Below, in pieces: positions 56,148 through 64,000 of a DNA stretch of 64,000 nucleotides (position 1 is the first letter of the stretch; the number at the start of each line of letters is the position of its first letter). Origin of the DNA: Pseudomonadota bacterium (GTDB lineage Bacteria > Pseudomonadota > Alphaproteobacteria > Sphingomonadales > Sphingomonadaceae); contig JAJZTH010000002.1 in NCBI GenBank assembly GCA_021849075.1, positions 36,607 through 100,606 of the forward strand, written 5' to 3'. The notes under the pieces were generated by a model. That model saw nothing but the letters and a program-made list of their open reading frames with translations. It was not told the DNA's origin and ran no database searches. A program made the position numbers and the translations under genes.

Positions 56148-57065
56148 ATGATCACCTCTCCCCTCTGGTTGCCCGCCACGCTGATGGCCGGCGCAACCCA
56201 GGCATGGCGCACCGCCATTCAGCGCCGGGTCAGCCATAGCCTGTCGATCAATGCCGCCGGACTGGTCCGCTATCTTTACGGCATCCCTTTCGCGCTGCTG
56301 CTGCTCGGCGGCTACCACCTTCTCTTCCCTGCGCCGATGCCCGGCATCGGATCGCGCTTCCTGCTCTTCTGTCTGGCGGGTGGCCTGGCCCAGATCATCG
56401 CCACCAACCTGTTGATCATGGCGTTCCAGCACCGCAATTTCGTGGTCGGCACCGCCTATTCCAAGACGGAGGCAGTGCAGGGCGCTGTCCTCTCCTTCCT
56501 GCTGCTGGGGGAACGGCTCTCCCCGCTGGCCTGGGCCGGGATCGGCTGCGGCGTCATGGGCGTCATGATCCTGTCGACCGGCGGCAAAAGGATGGGACCG
56601 GCCGATTTCCTGCGCGCGCTGGCGCAGCCCGCCGCGATCACTGGCATTGCGTCGGGTTTCTTCTTCGCGCTGACAGCGATTGGCATTCGTCGCGCGACGC
56701 AGGAGGTCGGGGGTGACGACCGCATCGTGGCTGCGCTCATCGTGCTGGCGACGACGGTGCTGTTGCAGAGCCTGATTCAGGGCGCCTGGCTGATCGCGCG
56801 CGAACCGGGGCAGATGCGCGCCGTGCTGGCCAGCTGGCGCGTGTCGGGACAGGTTGGGCTGCTGTCTGCGCTGGGTTCCGCCTGCTGGTTCACCGGCTTT
56901 GCCACCGCGCCAGTCGCCTTGGTGCGGATCGTCGGCCAGATCGAAGTCGCCTTCACCATGGCGTTCGGCCATTTTTACCTGAAGGAACGGATGCGGCGCA
57001 GCGAAGCGGCGGGGCTGATGCTGGTGGTCAGCGGCGTCGCCCTGGCGCTGCTGGGCGCGCTCTAA
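56148..57065 (+). CDS. EamA/DMT-family transporter
   Basis: This 305-residue protein has about ten hydrophobic segments in two EamA-like halves, as in the drug/metabolite transporter superfamily. It has GLAQIIATNLLIMAFQHRNFVVGTAYSKTEAVQGAVLSFLLLGERLSPLAWAGI-type features and the second-half TGFATAPVALVRIVGQIEVAFT. The substrate is unknown. ATG 56148 lies after a GAGGGTGGGC site; an ATG at 56136 is the alternative. No partner genes are obvious nearby. Confidence 0.9.
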   Translation: MITSPLWLPATLMAGATQAWRTAIQRRVSHSLSINAAGLVRYLYGIPFALLLLGGYHLLFPAPMPGIGSRFLLFCLAGGLAQIIATNLLIMAFQHRNFVVGTAYSKTEAVQGAVLSFLLLGERLSPLAWAGIGCGVMGVMILSTGGKRMGPADFLRALAQPAAITGIASGFFFALTAIGIRRATQEVGGDDRIVAALIVLATTVLLQSLIQGAWLIAREPGQMRAVLASWRVSGQVGLLSALGSACWFTGFATAPVALVRIVGQIEVAFTMAFGHFYLKERMRRSEAAGLMLVVSGVALALLGAL

Positions 57066-57126
57066 TCCTCCCCCGATTTTCGGGCCACCGCAACGCTAAC
57101 TCTTCCTTTACCATGGCGCGATAGCC

Positions 57127-58539
57127 ATGGGATTCGTGGGAAACGAAGCGACATCGCAATCCGTCGAAAGAGCGGTCATGAAGGTTGCCAGATTGTCTGG
57201 CGACCTGGGCATCCGAACGCTCGATCTGCAAGCCGACATCAGCGAACTGGCCGATCGCGTCACGCAACAGGCGCGTACGATCGAAGCGATCAGCGGCGCT
57301 GCGGCGCAATTGTCGCGCGATGGCGACAGCGTATCGCAGGCCGGGCAGGAGGCGCGTGAAAAGGCGGTAGCCGCCCGCGCCATCATCGATGATTCGGGGC
57401 GTCAGCTTTCCGCCGCCAACAGCAATTTCGTAGATCTGATCGAACAGGTCAGCCGCATCCATGCGCGGCTCGATGGCTTTGGCGAAGCGCTCAAGACCGT
57501 CGCCCATGTCACCAGCGTCATTAGCGGCATCGCCAGTCAGACCAACCTGCTCGCGCTCAACGCCACGATCGAGGCGGCGCGCGCAGGCGACGCCGGGCGC
57601 GGCTTTGCCGTCGTCGCATCCGAAGTGAAGAAGCTGGCGCAGGAAACGGCCGCCGCCACCCACACGATCGAACAGTCGATCGGCGCGCTCACGGGCGAGG
57701 CGGGCGGCATGTTGGACAGCATCACCCATGGCGCGCAGACCGCACGCACCGCGCTTAACGACACCAAGAATATCGAAGCGCTGGTCGACCGGCTGAGCGC
57801 CCTGATGCACGGCCTGTCGGGCAATAGCGAAGCGGTGGCGTCCCGGATCGCTTCCATGGTCGGATCGGCCGGCGAAATCCGCACCGGCCTGTCGGCGCTG
57901 GCCAATACCTCCACCGATAATGCCGACGGCCTGCAACGCCTGTCCGGCCGCGTCACCACCGCCAGCGAAGACGCCAATGAACTGCTGCAATATCTGGCGG
58001 AAAGCGGCGTCGACATTCCCGATTCGCCCTATATCCGCTTCAGCCTGGACAGCGCCGAGCGGGTAAGTCGTGCGATCGAACGGGCGATCGATGCCGGCGA
58101 TATCAGCGAAGCGGACGTGTTCGGCGAATATTATGCGCCGGTCCCCGGCTCCAATCCGCCGCTCTTCACCCATCCGGTGCAGGCCGCGATGCTGCCCGCT
58201 GCGCGCGCGCAGCAGGAAAAGGCGCGCGGCTATGCCGGCCTGTTCGGCATGACCTTCACCGACCGCAATGCCTTTGGCGCGATCGCCATGCCCGAACGCG
58301 CCCAGCCGCAGCGGCCCGGCGACGTCAACTGGAATCTGGAACATGCCCGTCAGGGCGTGATCTTCGACTTTCCCGACACGCGCGAACAGGCGAAGATTAC
58401 CAAACCCTTCTGCATCAAGGCGTATCGCCGCCTGACGGCCGAGGGGGAGGTCATTCTGCTGAAACAGGTAATCGCGTCGATTCATGTGAAGGGCCGCCAC
58501 TGGGGCATCCTGCAAATGGCCTATCGCGATCAGGGATAG
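57127..58539 (+). CDS. Soluble methyl-accepting chemotaxis-like protein
   Basis: This 470-residue protein has no membrane segment or signal peptide. The N-terminal ~290 residues are a chemoreceptor signalling helix region, with the conserved hairpin tip [40 protein letters not shown] near residues 130-165. The C-terminal ~150 residues are a different domain, with [25 protein letters not shown] and [27 protein letters not shown], which reads like a PAS or Cache-type sensor. The order is reversed relative to most receptors. It could sense a cytoplasmic signal. The start is ATG 57127. Confidence 0.87.
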   Translation: MGFVGNEATSQSVERAVMKVARLSGDLGIRTLDLQADISELADRVTQQARTIEAISGAAAQLSRDGDSVSQAGQEAREKAVAARAIIDDSGRQLSAANSNFVDLIEQVSRIHARLDGFGEALKTVAHVTSVISGIASQTNLLALNATIEAARAGDAGRGFAVVASEVKKLAQETAAATHTIEQSIGALTGEAGGMLDSITHGAQTARTALNDTKNIEALVDRLSALMHGLSGNSEAVASRIASMVGSAGEIRTGLSALANTSTDNADGLQRLSGRVTTASEDANELLQYLAESGVDIPDSPYIRFSLDSAERVSRAIERAIDAGDISEADVFGEYYAPVPGSNPPLFTHPVQAAMLPAARAQQEKARGYAGLFGMTFTDRNAFGAIAMPERAQPQRPGDVNWNLEHARQGVIFDFPDTREQAKITKPFCIKAYRRLTAEGEVILLKQVIASIHVKGRHWGILQMAYRDQG

Positions 58540-58657
58540 GCGCTATGCCGCGCGCGATTCAAATGACTTTATTTTGATCCGTTCGTTTCGAATCAATCGC
58601 TGTCACCCGCTTTATAGCGCGGCGCTCCACGCGATCTGGCGCATCTTCAAGGATGCA

Positions 58658-58683
58658 CCCTCCCCACCGTGCGATGGGGAGGG
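58658..58683. repeat. Short inverted repeat between converging genes
   Basis: CCCTCCCC (58658-58665) and GGGGAGGG (58676-58683) form an 8-bp stem with a 10-base loop between the chemoreceptor gene and fumarase. No T run follows, so it resembles the G/C-rich intergenic repeats seen at 39605 and 63350 more than a simple terminator. Confidence 0.6.
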
Positions 58684-58691
58684 CGTGACGA

Positions 58692-60212
58692 TCATGCGCC
58701 TTCGAGCAGCTTTTCCCGTTTGATCTTTTCCTGCCACACCAGCGGGGCGAGGCGATGGACATTCTGCCCTTCGCTGTCGACCGCGACGGTGACGGGCATG
58801 TCCTCCACGGTGAATTCGTAGATGGCTTCCATGCCCAGATCCTCAAAGCCCACGACCTTGGCTTCCTTGATCGCGCGCGCGACGAGGTAGGCTGCGCCGC
58901 CGACCGCCATCAGATAGGCGCTCTTGTGCTTGGCGATGCTATCGGTGGCGGCCGGACCACGCTCGGCCTTGCCGACGCAGGCAGCCAGACCCTGTTCCAG
59001 CATCATGTCCATGAACTTGTCCATGCGCGTGGCGGTCGTCGGGCCAGCCGGGCCGACCACTTCGTCGCGCACCGGATCGACCGGGCCGACATAGTAAATC
59101 ACGCGACCCTTGAAATCGACCGGCAGTTCCTCGCCCTTGGCCAGCATGTCGGCGATGCGCTTGTGCGCGGCGTCGCGCCCGGTCAGCATCTTGCCGTTCA
59201 GCAGCAGGCGGTCGCCATGCTTCCAGCCCTGCACCATTTCCGGGGTCAGCGCGTCCAGATCGACGCGGATCGCTTCCTTGCTCGGCTTCCAGTCGACCTG
59301 CGGCCATTCGGACAGCTTGGGTGTTTCCAGATAGGCCGGGCCGGAACCGTCCAGCGTGAAATGCGCGTGGCGCGTCGCGGCGCAATTGGGGATCATCGCC
59401 ACCGGCTTGCCCGCCGCATGGCAGGGATAGTCGTGGATCTTGATGTCGAGTACGGTGGCCAGCCCGCCCAAACCCTGCGCGCCGATGCCCAGCGCATTGA
59501 CCTTGTCGAACAATTCGATGCGCAGTTCCTCGATCTTGTTCTGCGGGCCGCGCGCCTTGAGTTCTCCCATGTCGATCGGGTCCATCAGGCTTTCCTTGGC
59601 CAGCGCAACGGCCTTTTCCGCCGTCCCGCCAATGCCGATGCCCAGCATGCCGGGCGGGCACCAGCCGGCGCCCATCTGCGGCACCATTTCCAGCACCCAG
59701 TCGACGATCGAATCGCTGGGGTTCATCATCTTGAACTTGGTCTTGTTTTCGCTGCCGCCGCCCTTGGCCGCGACGTCGATGATCACCTTGCTGCCCGGCA
59801 CCATTTCCACGTTCAGCACGCAGGGCGTGTTGTCCTTGGTGTTCTGGCGCGAAAAGGCGGGATCTTTCAGGATCGACGCGCGCAGGCGGTTTTCGGGGTT
59901 CAGATAGGCTTTGCGCACGCCGTCATCGATGATGTCCTGCATCGACCGGCTATTATCGTCCAGTCGGCACTCCATGCCCCACTTCACGAAGACATTGACG
60001 ATGCCGGTGTCCTGACAGATCGGGCGATGCCCTTCGGCGCACATGCGGCTGTTGGTCAGGATCTGGGCGATGGCGTCCTTGGCCGCCGGATTGGCTTCGG
60101 CCTCATAGGCGGTGCCCAATGCCCGGATATAATCCATCGGATGATAATAGCTGATGAACTGGAGCGCGTCGGCGACGCTCTCGATGAGGTCGGCGGTCTT
60201 GATGACGGTCAT
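58692..60212 (-). CDS. fumA: Class I fumarate hydratase
   Basis: This 506-residue iron-sulfur enzyme converts fumarate and malate in the citric acid cycle. Three cysteine sites expected for its 4Fe-4S cluster are visible: CQDTG near residue 66, GWCPPG near residue 185, and PNCAATRH near residue 278. The N-terminal half and C-terminal swapped domain are both present in one chain, the length of the class I form. ATG 60212 begins the conserved N-terminus. It stands alone on the minus strand. Fumarate from tyrosine breakdown (fahA) would enter here. Confidence 0.96.
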   Translation of the reverse strand: MTVIKTADLIESVADALQFISYYHPMDYIRALGTAYEAEANPAAKDAIAQILTNSRMCAEGHRPICQDTGIVNVFVKWGMECRLDDNSRSMQDIIDDGVRKAYLNPENRLRASILKDPAFSRQNTKDNTPCVLNVEMVPGSKVIIDVAAKGGGSENKTKFKMMNPSDSIVDWVLEMVPQMGAGWCPPGMLGIGIGGTAEKAVALAKESLMDPIDMGELKARGPQNKIEELRIELFDKVNALGIGAQGLGGLATVLDIKIHDYPCHAAGKPVAMIPNCAATRHAHFTLDGSGPAYLETPKLSEWPQVDWKPSKEAIRVDLDALTPEMVQGWKHGDRLLLNGKMLTGRDAAHKRIADMLAKGEELPVDFKGRVIYYVGPVDPVRDEVVGPAGPTTATRMDKFMDMMLEQGLAACVGKAERGPAATDSIAKHKSAYLMAVGGAAYLVARAIKEAKVVGFEDLGMEAIYEFTVEDMPVTVAVDSEGQNVHRLAPLVWQEKIKREKLLEGA

Positions 60213-60298
60213 CTACCCTGGTCCCTATAGTTGCGGCCCGCCTGTGACGGGTCCCTGCACGGCCGGGCTATAGGCTTTTGAAGCGATGAGTCCAGCCG

Positions 60299-60958
60299 TC
60301 AGCGTCCGGGCGTCCCATCCTCGGCAAAGGGAAACATATGCCACCAGGGCGCCTTTTCCGTCAGCACCCGGGCAAAGCTGGGCCGCGCCTCGATCCGGTC
60401 GAGATAGGCGCCCAGCACCCGATAGTCGGCGCGCAGCGGCATGATCTTGTCAGCGTAGAACAATGCGGGCGCGGCGGCGCAGTCGGCCAGGGTCAGGCTG
60501 TCCCCCGCCGCCCAGCGCCGTCCCGCCAGCCGCGCGTCGAGCAGCGCATAGGCCCGCGCCAGCATGTCGCGCGCGGCGCTGACGCCATGGGGATCGCGTG
60601 CGTCGTGCGGTCGTAACCGGTCGGCCACCATCGTCTGCATCGGCGTCATCACATAATTGTCGAACAACCGGTCGATCAGCCGCACCTCCAGCGCCGCGTC
60701 GGGATCGGCGGGAATTGGGCGGAACGTGCCCGGCTCGTGCAGCGCCAGATATTCGATGATGATGCTCGCTTCCCCGACCGTGGCGTTGCGCGCCCGGTCA
60801 TGCAGCAGGGGGAAGCGGGCGATCGGCCAGAGTTGCGCCCATTCCGCGGCCGTCTCTGGCTCTTCCAGCATCCGTCGTTCGAACGGAATGCCATTTTCAT
60901 ACAGCGCGATCAGCACCTTCCAGCAATAGGAGGAAAGGGGATGATAGTAGAGAATCAT
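60299..60958 (-). CDS. Glutathione S-transferase family protein
   Basis: This 219-residue protein has the thioredoxin-like N-terminus (MILYYHPLSSYCWKVLIALYENGIPFE, with a serine pair near residue 10), the FPLLHD block, a GEASIIIEYL segment, and a helical C-terminal domain with AGDSLTLADCAAAPALFYA. It likely conjugates or handles glutathione thioethers. ATG 60958 was used since it places the fold at the N-terminus. It lacks the SSCSWRVRIAL signature of maleylacetoacetate isomerase, so I do not assign it to the tyrosine pathway. Confidence 0.9.
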   Translation of the reverse strand: MILYYHPLSSYCWKVLIALYENGIPFERRMLEEPETAAEWAQLWPIARFPLLHDRARNATVGEASIIIEYLALHEPGTFRPIPADPDAALEVRLIDRLFDNYVMTPMQTMVADRLRPHDARDPHGVSAARDMLARAYALLDARLAGRRWAAGDSLTLADCAAAPALFYADKIMPLRADYRVLGAYLDRIEARPSFARVLTEKAPWWHMFPFAEDGTPGR

Positions 60959-61402
60959 GGCGCTCTCCCATGGACCCGCAACCTGTAGTGTCCCGCCGGA
61001 ATCAGCCACCCACGGTTTTGCGTGACAAGCCTCTATTTATTTTTTCTTTGCGCATGCCCTCTTGCCTTTTGCGGGGGCAAGGAAAGTCCGCGCGTCGCTC
61101 GGGTTGGTCGCGTCCAGCGGGGTCCGGTCAGCGACGAATGGAGTCCTCAGATTGTCATTTACCCTCTTGCGCCTGAACGACGCTATGGCACTATCTATGG
61201 TATCGGGTTAACGGGGGGACACCCAACAGATTGTGATCGCATCGCCGGACTATTTTCCGGCGCAAGGGCGCTTTTGCCCCTGTGATCCGTTCGGTTGGAC
61301 CCTTTCCCGTCCCCGGCACGGTCCGGTTCATGAGCAGGATGCGCGGCTTTCCCGCGACCCGCTTGACCGAATCGAACGGAACGGGAACATTCGGGGGCTG
61401 GC
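60959..61402 (+). promoter_or_regulatory. Long leader/promoter region of nrdA
   Basis: This 444-base stretch before nrdA holds no gene that I can support. It has an AT-rich patch at about 61030-61050 that could be a promoter core. GCCGGA (61244-61249) and TCCGGC (61256-61261) make a hairpin, and a second, GGGC/GCCC around a TTTT loop, lies at about 61266-61279. Near 61188 a GCACTATCTATGGT sequence matches an NrdR box (ACACWATATAGTGT) at about 10 of 14 bases, which is weak. A regulated, structured leader is possible. Confidence 0.4.
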
Positions 61403-63343
61403 ATGGATTTTAGAGATAGTGAAGGTGGCGACGTGGCGACTGTGATGGACGATCTGTTGGAAGAGGCGAAGGCGAGCATGCAGGCTCAGCCCGAACCCGC
61501 GCAGGACAAGGCTGAACCCATGACCTCCTCGACCGTGCTGGCGCGCCGTTTTCCGGTCACGACCGATGCGTCGCGCGATGTGCTGCTGACGGATTTTGGC
61601 AAGGAAACGCTGAAGGATCGCTACCTGCTGCCCGGCGAATCCTATCAGGACATGTTCGCCCGCGTCGCGGCCGCCTATGCCGACGATGCGAACCATGCCC
61701 AGCGCGTCTATGACTATATCTCGCGCCTGTGGTTCATGCCGTCCACGCCGGTCCTGTCGAACGGCGGCACCGGTCGCGGCCTGCCCATTTCCTGCTATCT
61801 GAACTCGGTGGACGACAGTCTGGAAGGCATCGTCAACACCTGGAACGAAAATGTCTGGCTCGCCTCGCGCGGTGGCGGCATCGGCACCTATTGGGGCAAT
61901 GTGCGCGGCATCGGCGAACCGGTCGGCCTCAATGGCAAGACCAGCGGCATCATCCCCTTCGTCCGCGTGATGGACAGCCTGACCCTCGCGATCAGCCAGG
62001 GCAGCCTGCGTCGCGGCTCGGCCGCCTGCTATCTCGACATCTCCCACCCGGAGATCGAGGAATTCCTGGAAGTCCGCAACACCACCGGCGACTTCAACCG
62101 CAAGGCGCTGAACCTCCATCATGGCGTGCTGATCACCGACGCCTTCATGGAGGCGGTGCGCGCCAATGATGAATGGAACCTGACCTCGCCCAAGGACGGC
62201 TCCGTCCGCGCCACGGTCAACGCCCGTTCGCTGTTCCAGAAAATCGTGGAAACCCGCCTGCGCACTGGCGAACCCTATATCGTGTTCAACGACACGGTGA
62301 ACCGCATGATGCCCAAGCATCACCGCGATCTGGGCCTGAAGGTGTCGACCTCGAACCTCTGCTCGGAAATCACCCTGCCGACCGGCTTCGACCATCTGGG
62401 CAACGACCGCACGGCCGTCTGCTGCCTGTCGTCGATGAACCTGGAAACCTGGGACGAGTGGAAGGATCATCCGACCTTCGCGGAAGACATTATGCGCTTC
62501 CTCGACAATGTGCTTCAGGATTATATCGACCGCGCGCCGCCGGAAATGGCCCGCGCCAAATACAGCGCCACCCGCGAACGATCGGTGGGACTAGGCGTCA
62601 TGGGCTTCCACAGCTTCCTGCAGGCCCGCTCCATCCCGTTCGAAGGCGCCATGGCCAAATCGTGGAACCTGCGCATCTTCAAGCATATCAACGCCAAGGT
62701 GAACGAGGCGTCGATGCTGCTGGCGCAGGAACGCGGGCCGTGCCCCGACGCCGCCGACATGGGCGTGATGGAACGCTTCAGCTGCAAGATGGCGATCGCG
62801 CCCACCGCGTCGATCTCCATCATCTGCGGCGGCGCATCGGCCTGTATCGAACCGATCCCGGCGAACATCTACACGCACAAGACCCTGTCGGGCAGCTTCG
62901 CGGTCAAGAATCCGTATCTCGAAAAGCTGCTGGTGGCCAAGGCCAAGGACAGCAGCGCCGTGTGGAACTCGATCCTGGAGCGCGGCGGCTCGGTCCAGCA
63001 TCTCGACTTCCTGACCCAGGAAGAAAAGGATGTGTACAAGACCAGCTTCGAAATCGACCAGCGCTGGCTGCTCGAACTCGCGGCCGACCGCACGCCCTAT
63101 ATCGATCAGGCCCAGTCGCTGAACCTGTTCATCCCGGCCGACGTGGAAAAATGGGATCTGCTGATGCTCCACTTCCGCGCCTGGGAACTGGGCATCAAGT
63201 CGCTCTATTATCTGCGGTCCAAGTCGGTCCAGCGCGCCGGCTTTGCGGGCAGCGGCGGCGTGGAGGCCGACAACACGATCGACGCCCCCAAGTTCGAAAT
63301 CGGCGAGACCACCGACTATGACGAGTGCCTCGCCTGTCAGTGA
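61403..63343 (+). CDS. nrdA: Ribonucleoside-diphosphate reductase, alpha subunit
   Basis: This 646-residue class I enzyme makes deoxynucleotides. Active-site elements are seen: ISCYLNS, the radical-site NLCSEI, VCCLSSMNLETW, and the C-terminal CLACQ tail cysteines that take electrons from thioredoxin. PTASISIICGGASACIEPI is the substrate-loop block. The N-terminus is short and no full ATP-cone domain is obvious, so allosteric control may differ from that of E. coli NrdA. ATG 61403 begins directly before an acidic lead. nrdB follows after one small gene. Confidence 0.95.
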   Translation: MDFRDSEGGDVATVMDDLLEEAKASMQAQPEPAQDKAEPMTSSTVLARRFPVTTDASRDVLLTDFGKETLKDRYLLPGESYQDMFARVAAAYADDANHAQRVYDYISRLWFMPSTPVLSNGGTGRGLPISCYLNSVDDSLEGIVNTWNENVWLASRGGGIGTYWGNVRGIGEPVGLNGKTSGIIPFVRVMDSLTLAISQGSLRRGSAACYLDISHPEIEEFLEVRNTTGDFNRKALNLHHGVLITDAFMEAVRANDEWNLTSPKDGSVRATVNARSLFQKIVETRLRTGEPYIVFNDTVNRMMPKHHRDLGLKVSTSNLCSEITLPTGFDHLGNDRTAVCCLSSMNLETWDEWKDHPTFAEDIMRFLDNVLQDYIDRAPPEMARAKYSATRERSVGLGVMGFHSFLQARSIPFEGAMAKSWNLRIFKHINAKVNEASMLLAQERGPCPDAADMGVMERFSCKMAIAPTASISIICGGASACIEPIPANIYTHKTLSGSFAVKNPYLEKLLVAKAKDSSAVWNSILERGGSVQHLDFLTQEEKDVYKTSFEIDQRWLLELAADRTPYIDQAQSLNLFIPADVEKWDLLMLHFRAWELGIKSLYYLRSKSVQRAGFAGSGGVEADNTIDAPKFEIGETTDYDECLACQ

Positions 63344-63349
63344 TGTAAC

Positions 63350-63374
63350 CTCCTCTCCCCTTGTGGGAGAGGAG
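63350..63374. repeat. Hairpin repeat after nrdA
   Basis: CTCCTCTCCC (63350-63359) and GGGAGAGGAG (63365-63374) form a perfect 10-bp stem with a 5-base loop, 6 bases after the nrdA stop. There is no T run. It may be a repeat element or an RNA-stabilising hairpin between nrdA and the next genes. Confidence 0.65.
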
Positions 63375-63406
63375 CGCTGCTATGCTCTCCGGTAGGGTCA
63401 TTAGCT

Positions 63407-63670
63407 ATGTGGTTTGTCGCTACCATGTCACTTTGGTCGATCGGTTACGGTATTTATGCCATGGTGCGGGCCGATCGAGTAGCCGAGCAGAACCAGGCTT
63501 TCATAGCCAGTGGCAAGGAAAGCTACTTCGAACAGCGGCGTGAGTGGAAAGCCTACGGTACCACTCCACCCTCGGATAGCGCGACCGTCCGTAAGAGGGG
63601 TCGCAGAGAAATCATTATCGGCATGATCGGACTGATCGCTGCCGCTTCGTTCACCTATTTTGCGAACTGA
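63407..63670 (+). CDS. Small two-helix membrane protein between nrdA and nrdB
   Basis: This 87-residue protein has hydrophobic segments at about residues 2-20 (MWFVATMSLWSIGYGIYAMV) and 70-85 (IIIGMIGLIAAASFTYFA), with a charged middle rich in R, E and K. It has no recognised family. The ATG 63407 follows GGTCATTAGCT, with no clear ribosome site. It sits between nrdA and nrdB on the same strand, so it is likely part of the operon. It is somewhat less GC-rich than its neighbours. Whether it acts with the reductase is unknown. Confidence 0.7.
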   Translation: MWFVATMSLWSIGYGIYAMVRADRVAEQNQAFIASGKESYFEQRREWKAYGTTPPSDSATVRKRGRREIIIGMIGLIAAASFTYFAN

Positions 63671-63682
63671 GGAGTTCGACAC

Positions 63683-64000
63683 ATGCCCCTTCTTCAAGCC
63701 AGCAAGGTCTACAAGCCCTTCGAATATCCCTGGGCCTATGAATTCTGGAAGCGTCAGCAGCAGCTGCACTGGCTGCCCGAAGAGGTGCCGCTGGGCGAGG
63801 ATTGCCGCGACTGGGCGCAGAAGCTCTCCGACCATGAGCGCAACCTGCTGACCCAGATTTTCCGCTTCTTCACCCAGGCCGACGTGGAAGTGCAGGATTG
63901 CTACCACGAAAAATATGGCCGCGTGTTCAAGCCGACCGAAATCAAGATGATGCTGACCGCGTTCAGCAACATGGAAACGGTCCATATCGCCGCCTACAGC
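63683..64000 (+). CDS. nrdB: Ribonucleoside-diphosphate reductase, beta subunit (partial)
   Basis: The first 106 residues of NrdB are seen; the gene runs off the window. It provides the tyrosyl or metal radical for NrdA. The first metal-ligand helix (TQADVEVQDCYHEKY, near residue 75) and the second segment METVHIAAYS (residues 97-106) are present. It begins with ATG 63683 after a GAGGAG ribosome site, 12 bases after the small membrane-protein gene. The radical tyrosine falls beyond the window. Confidence 0.95.
   Translation, partial: MPLLQASKVYKPFEYPWAYEFWKRQQQLHWLPEEVPLGEDCRDWAQKLSDHERNLLTQIFRFFTQADVEVQDCYHEKYGRVFKPTEIKMMLTAFSNMETVHIAAYS

Noticed and set aside
60299..60958. Maleylacetoacetate isomerase (maiA) for the tyrosine pathway
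   Set aside because: The zeta-class SSCSWRVRIAL signature is missing, and the gene is ~42 kb from the operon.
60959..61402. GGAAAGTCC resembles a conserved part of RNase P RNA
   Set aside because: The second conserved half and the expected fold are not found in the remaining ~300 bases, so the match looks like chance.

Overview
The window looks like the chromosome of a sphingomonad (Sphingomonadaceae, of the Sphingobium/Sphingomonas type). The support is high GC, TonB-dependent receptors of the Caulobacter/sphingomonad type, a TorF-type porin, a CrtZ carotenoid hydroxylase, DUF3617 lipoproteins, and intergenic palindromic repeats of a kind common in this family. Its left edge lies inside a prophage and its right edge inside nrdB.

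Region 1 (1-9737) is the late end of a prophage on the plus strand. It runs from the tail tape measure protein through a tail-tip block that matches the gene-transfer-agent order (DUF2460, DUF2163, NlpC/P60 peptidase, large tail-tip protein), then a DUF2793 tail-fibre-like protein, then a lysis cassette (holin-like protein, M15 endolysin, second small membrane protein, and an Rz/Rz1 spanin pair with Rz1 nested in another frame). Nearly all these genes overlap by 1-4 bases. Two small minus-strand genes (9739-10426) follow.

Region 2 (10427-13704) is visibly AT-richer. It carries a putative restriction-modification pair: a PD-(D/E)XK nuclease gene broken by a +1 frameshift, translationally coupled to an intact 706-residue DNA methyltransferase with a WWAxR-type N-terminus, a zinc ribbon and a DPPY motif. 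This is the accessory segment most worth a second look.

Region 3 (13705-18934) is a phenylalanine/tyrosine catabolic operon on the minus strand (phhA-hppD-hmgA-fahA), with a divergent Lrp/AsnC regulator and a clear palindrome in the shared promoter. tRNA-Ser(CGA), hspQ, an SGNH hydrolase and an OPT transporter follow.

Region 4 (22700-28190) is a probable phytate/organic-phosphate scavenging operon: a TonB-dependent receptor, a purple-acid-phosphatase-like enzyme and a beta-propeller phytase lipoprotein, behind a Pho-box-like sequence.

Region 5 (28270-51785) is mostly housekeeping: a CoA transferase/hydrolase, an M1 aminopeptidase, queF, sseA-metC-mscS, a TorF-like porin, crtZ, a receiver-only response regulator, a second TonB receptor with a glycine-rich insert, a 2OG-Fe oxygenase, an exported methyltransferase, a nucleoside hydrolase, a proline iminopeptidase, higBA and uvrB. 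It ends with a LysM-nuclease toxin and its overlapping immunity gene.

Region 6 (51928-64000) holds two DUF3617 lipoproteins around an HNH protein, an MBL-fold hydrolase, DUF3667 and EamA membrane proteins, a soluble chemoreceptor-like protein, class I fumarase, a glutathione transferase, and the class I ribonucleotide reductase genes nrdA and nrdB (partial), separated by a small membrane-protein gene.
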